Assembly (NCBI GenBank): GCA_017437905.1
Contig: JAFRWY010000046.1
Span: 34,188-98,187 of the forward strand
Length of the DNA: 64,000 nucleotides
Origin: Eubacterium sp.
GTDB taxonomy: Bacteria > Bacillota > Clostridia > Lachnospirales > Lachnospiraceae
Direction of reading: 5' to 3'
Of this stretch, positions 62,664 to 64,000 are shown one piece after another. The notes beneath the pieces are model-generated. The model worked only from the letters and a program-made list of their open reading frames with translations. It ran no database searches and was not told where the DNA came from. The position numbers were made by a program, and so were the translations under genes. Positions within the stretch are counted from its first letter, which is position 1, and each line of letters opens with the position of its first letter.

Positions 62664-63728
62664 ATGGCAGAAAATGATCGTGGTTCCGGCCGGCAGAGGG
62701 AATGGAAACTGAAAAAAGGAATGGATGCCTTCGGAAATATGTTCGGTCTGAACATATGCTTCGTTGTCGGCTGTCTTCCGGTATTCACCATCGGTGCATC
62801 GCTGGCGGCTGCTTATGCGATGGCGATCCGTCTGCAGGAAGGCGAGGAAGAAACCATCGTCAGCGGTTTTATCCATGAATTTAAGCGGAATTTCAAACAG
62901 GCAACCCTTGGCTTCCTGGGAGTTCTGGTGGTGGTCGCCGTTCTCCTGGCGGAATGGATCCTTGTAAATACACAGACAGGAGCACTTTCGCTCTTTTATA
63001 CCATTGTATTCTATCTGGAGCTTCTCTTCCTGTCACTGACGCTTGCGTTCTTCTTCCCTATGATCGCAAGGTACCATACAACATTAAAACAGGCAGTAAA
63101 AAACTCGGTTCTGCTGTCTGTAGGATATGTATTCAGCTGGATCAAGATCACGGTTGCATGGGTGGCACCGGTTGTATTCTCAATCGTATATCCGTTGATC
63201 TTCTTCTACACCTGGTATCTGTGGCTGATCCTGCTGTTCGGAGCCATCATCTGGGGAACATCCCACACCATCCGTTTTGTGTTTAAACAAAATGCGGAAG
63301 CACTGAAGGATAGTGCCGAAGCAGCGGCGGAGGAGGAAAAAAAGAAAGAAGAGGAACGGCAGCAGCTGGAAAATGCAAAGAAACTTCTGGAAGATAACCG
63401 GAAGTCACAGAAGAAGGGATCCGGCGGTGGCCGCAAAAGGGCTTTAGAGCCCGAAGGAGCGGGCGAAACTGCAGATGCCGAAGATGCGGCGGATACGGAC
63501 AAGAAACCCGCTGAAACGGCACAGGAAGCGCCTGAAACGAAGAACCCCGACCGGAACCGGAACAGCCAAAGCAAAAGCAATCAAAACCGGAACGATCACA
63601 ATAAGAACAATCAGAACCGGAACAACCAAAACAGAAACAATCAGAACAGAAACAATCAGAACAAGACCGGCCAGAATAAGAACAACCAGAATAAAGGCGG
63701 CCAGAATAAGACAGCACCGAAGAAATAA
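62664..63728 (+). CDS. DUF624 (YesL-like) membrane protein with Asn/Lys/Arg tail
   Basis: A protein of 354 residues from ATG 62664 (AAAGGGAT upstream). The first 210 residues are a DUF624 domain with five or six membrane helices: MFGLNICFVVGCLPVFTIGA and FFFPMIARYHTTLKQAVKNS. DUF624 proteins such as YesL stand beside sugar ABC importers, as here. Then a charged coiled stretch (EEEKKKEEERQQLENAKKLL) and an Ala/Glu-rich segment, and from residue 293 a low-complexity tail of NQNRN and NQNK units. That tail is not part of the family and is probably cytoplasmic. Confidence 0.88.
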   Translation: MAENDRGSGRQREWKLKKGMDAFGNMFGLNICFVVGCLPVFTIGASLAAAYAMAIRLQEGEEETIVSGFIHEFKRNFKQATLGFLGVLVVVAVLLAEWILVNTQTGALSLFYTIVFYLELLFLSLTLAFFFPMIARYHTTLKQAVKNSVLLSVGYVFSWIKITVAWVAPVVFSIVYPLIFFYTWYLWLILLFGAIIWGTSHTIRFVFKQNAEALKDSAEAAAEEEKKKEEERQQLENAKKLLEDNRKSQKKGSGGGRKRALEPEGAGETADAEDAADTDKKPAETAQEAPETKNPDRNRNSQSKSNQNRNDHNKNNQNRNNQNRNNQNRNNQNKTGQNKNNQNKGGQNKTAPKK

Positions 63729-63734
63729 GAATAC

Positions 63735-63780
63735 AGGGAACGGATGCCCATGGAGGCGTTCCGTTCCCTGTTTCGTTTTC
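63735..63780 (+). terminator. Terminator of the DUF624 gene
   Basis: CAGGGAACGGA (63735-63745) pairs with TCCGTTCCCTG (63761-63771), followed by TTTCGTTTT. The recombinase gene converges from the right. Confidence 0.88.
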
Positions 63781-63787
63781 GTACGTT

Positions 63788-64000
63788 TTATGCGTTACAT
63801 TTCCGGATCCGCAGCTTCTTCATCTCTGCATGAAGCTGCTCCGCCGTACGGTGCGTGTAAACCTTCTCTGTCAGATCCGCGATCACATGCCCTACGATCA
63901 GTTTCAGGACATACTCGTCCATCCCGTCCTCCTTTGCGAGGGTTATGAATGTATGCCTTGTGTCATGCGGCCGGTGCTTCATGCCCAGCTGCTCCATAAC
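63788..64000 (-). CDS. Tyrosine recombinase (integrase), C-terminal part
   Basis: Only the last 70 codons are in the window; the frame is open at the right edge. Two catalytic parts of phage-type integrases are seen: RPHDTRHTFITLA, the HxxR box, and IVGHVIADLTEKVYTH with the late His and the nucleophile Tyr. The protein would cut and rejoin DNA at attachment sites. It may belong to an integrative element or prophage to the right, or be a cellular recombinase. The position at the window edge prevents a choice. Confidence 0.85.
   Translation of the reverse strand, partial: VMEQLGMKHRPHDTRHTFITLAKEDGMDEYVLKLIVGHVIADLTEKVYTHRTAEQLHAEMKKLRIRKCNA

Overview
The window looks like chromosomal DNA from an anaerobic Firmicute of the class Clostridia, most likely a Lachnospiraceae-type gut or rumen bacterium. 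The evidence is indirect: sigma-A promoters with 17-base spacers, strong Shine-Dalgarno sites with frequent TTG and GTG starts, a tRNA gene without encoded CCA, a lysine riboswitch on dapA, families I associate with Clostridia (DUF1836, DUF5662, a DUF6145-like gene, LytTR with DUF3021, a YerC/YecD-type TrpR relative), choline-binding-type cell-wall repeats, a rubredoxin and a ferredoxin-tailed aldo/keto reductase. Gene order is dense and no rRNA, CRISPR array or complete mobile element is visible.

Layout. 1-7 kb: the 3' end of a TerD-type gene, tRNA-Thr(CGU), a DUF5662 gene, dnaE, a SpoU/TrmH-type RNA methylase and an orphan BlaI-like regulator. 7-11 kb: a hairpin repeat pair, a DUF3021/LytTR regulatory pair and a secreted cell-wall-binding protein. 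11-15.5 kb: promoter and lysine riboswitch, then dapA, dapB, a small conserved gene, coaX and a dus gene. 15.5-19.3 kb: a decayed surface-protein gene, a 3D-domain protein and thrC. 19.3-23.2 kb: a structured repeat region, then the queuosine precursor operon queD-queE-folE-queC overlapping a lipid kinase. 23.3-25.1 kb: aldo/keto reductase and GNAT acetyltransferase. 25.1-30 kb (minus strand): an overlapping four-gene envelope operon (glycosyltransferase-GtrA fusion, phosphodiester glycosidase, small membrane protein, CotH-kinase lipoprotein). 30-34.4 kb: UBA/DUF4342 protein, rlmH, SLC13-type permease, rubredoxin and purB. 34.4-40.1 kb: an ABC transporter with its two-component system behind a Pho-box-like direct repeat. 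40.1-44.5 kb: purA, a small membrane protein, a HAD phosphatase and icd. 44.6-49.4 kb: a J-domain/TPR protein paired with an HscC-type Hsp70. 49.6-53.6 kb: citrate synthase and an HD-domain gene divergent from a cytoplasmic alpha-amylase, followed by a TrpR-like regulator. 53.6-57.6 kb: a CBS/CNNM transporter, a DUF1836 protein with a histone-H1-like tail and an ABC-F gene cut by one in-frame stop. 57.7-62.5 kb: an unknown anchored membrane protein and an ABC sugar importer. 62.6-64 kb: a DUF624 protein with an Asn/Lys/Arg-rich tail, then the 3' end of a tyrosine recombinase that may mark the edge of an integrated element.

Two repeat families run through the intergenic spaces. The first is a roughly 75-bp element with GTCATYCYGAG-type inverted ends, present as two full copies and about ten fragments placed just after stop codons. 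The second is a hairpin family sharing a 16-base core between 7.2 kb and 19.3 kb. The most unusual gene sets are the CotH/phosphodiester glycosidase/GT-GtrA operon, the HscC chaperone pair with HPE in place of HPD, and the DUF1836/H1-tail fusion.
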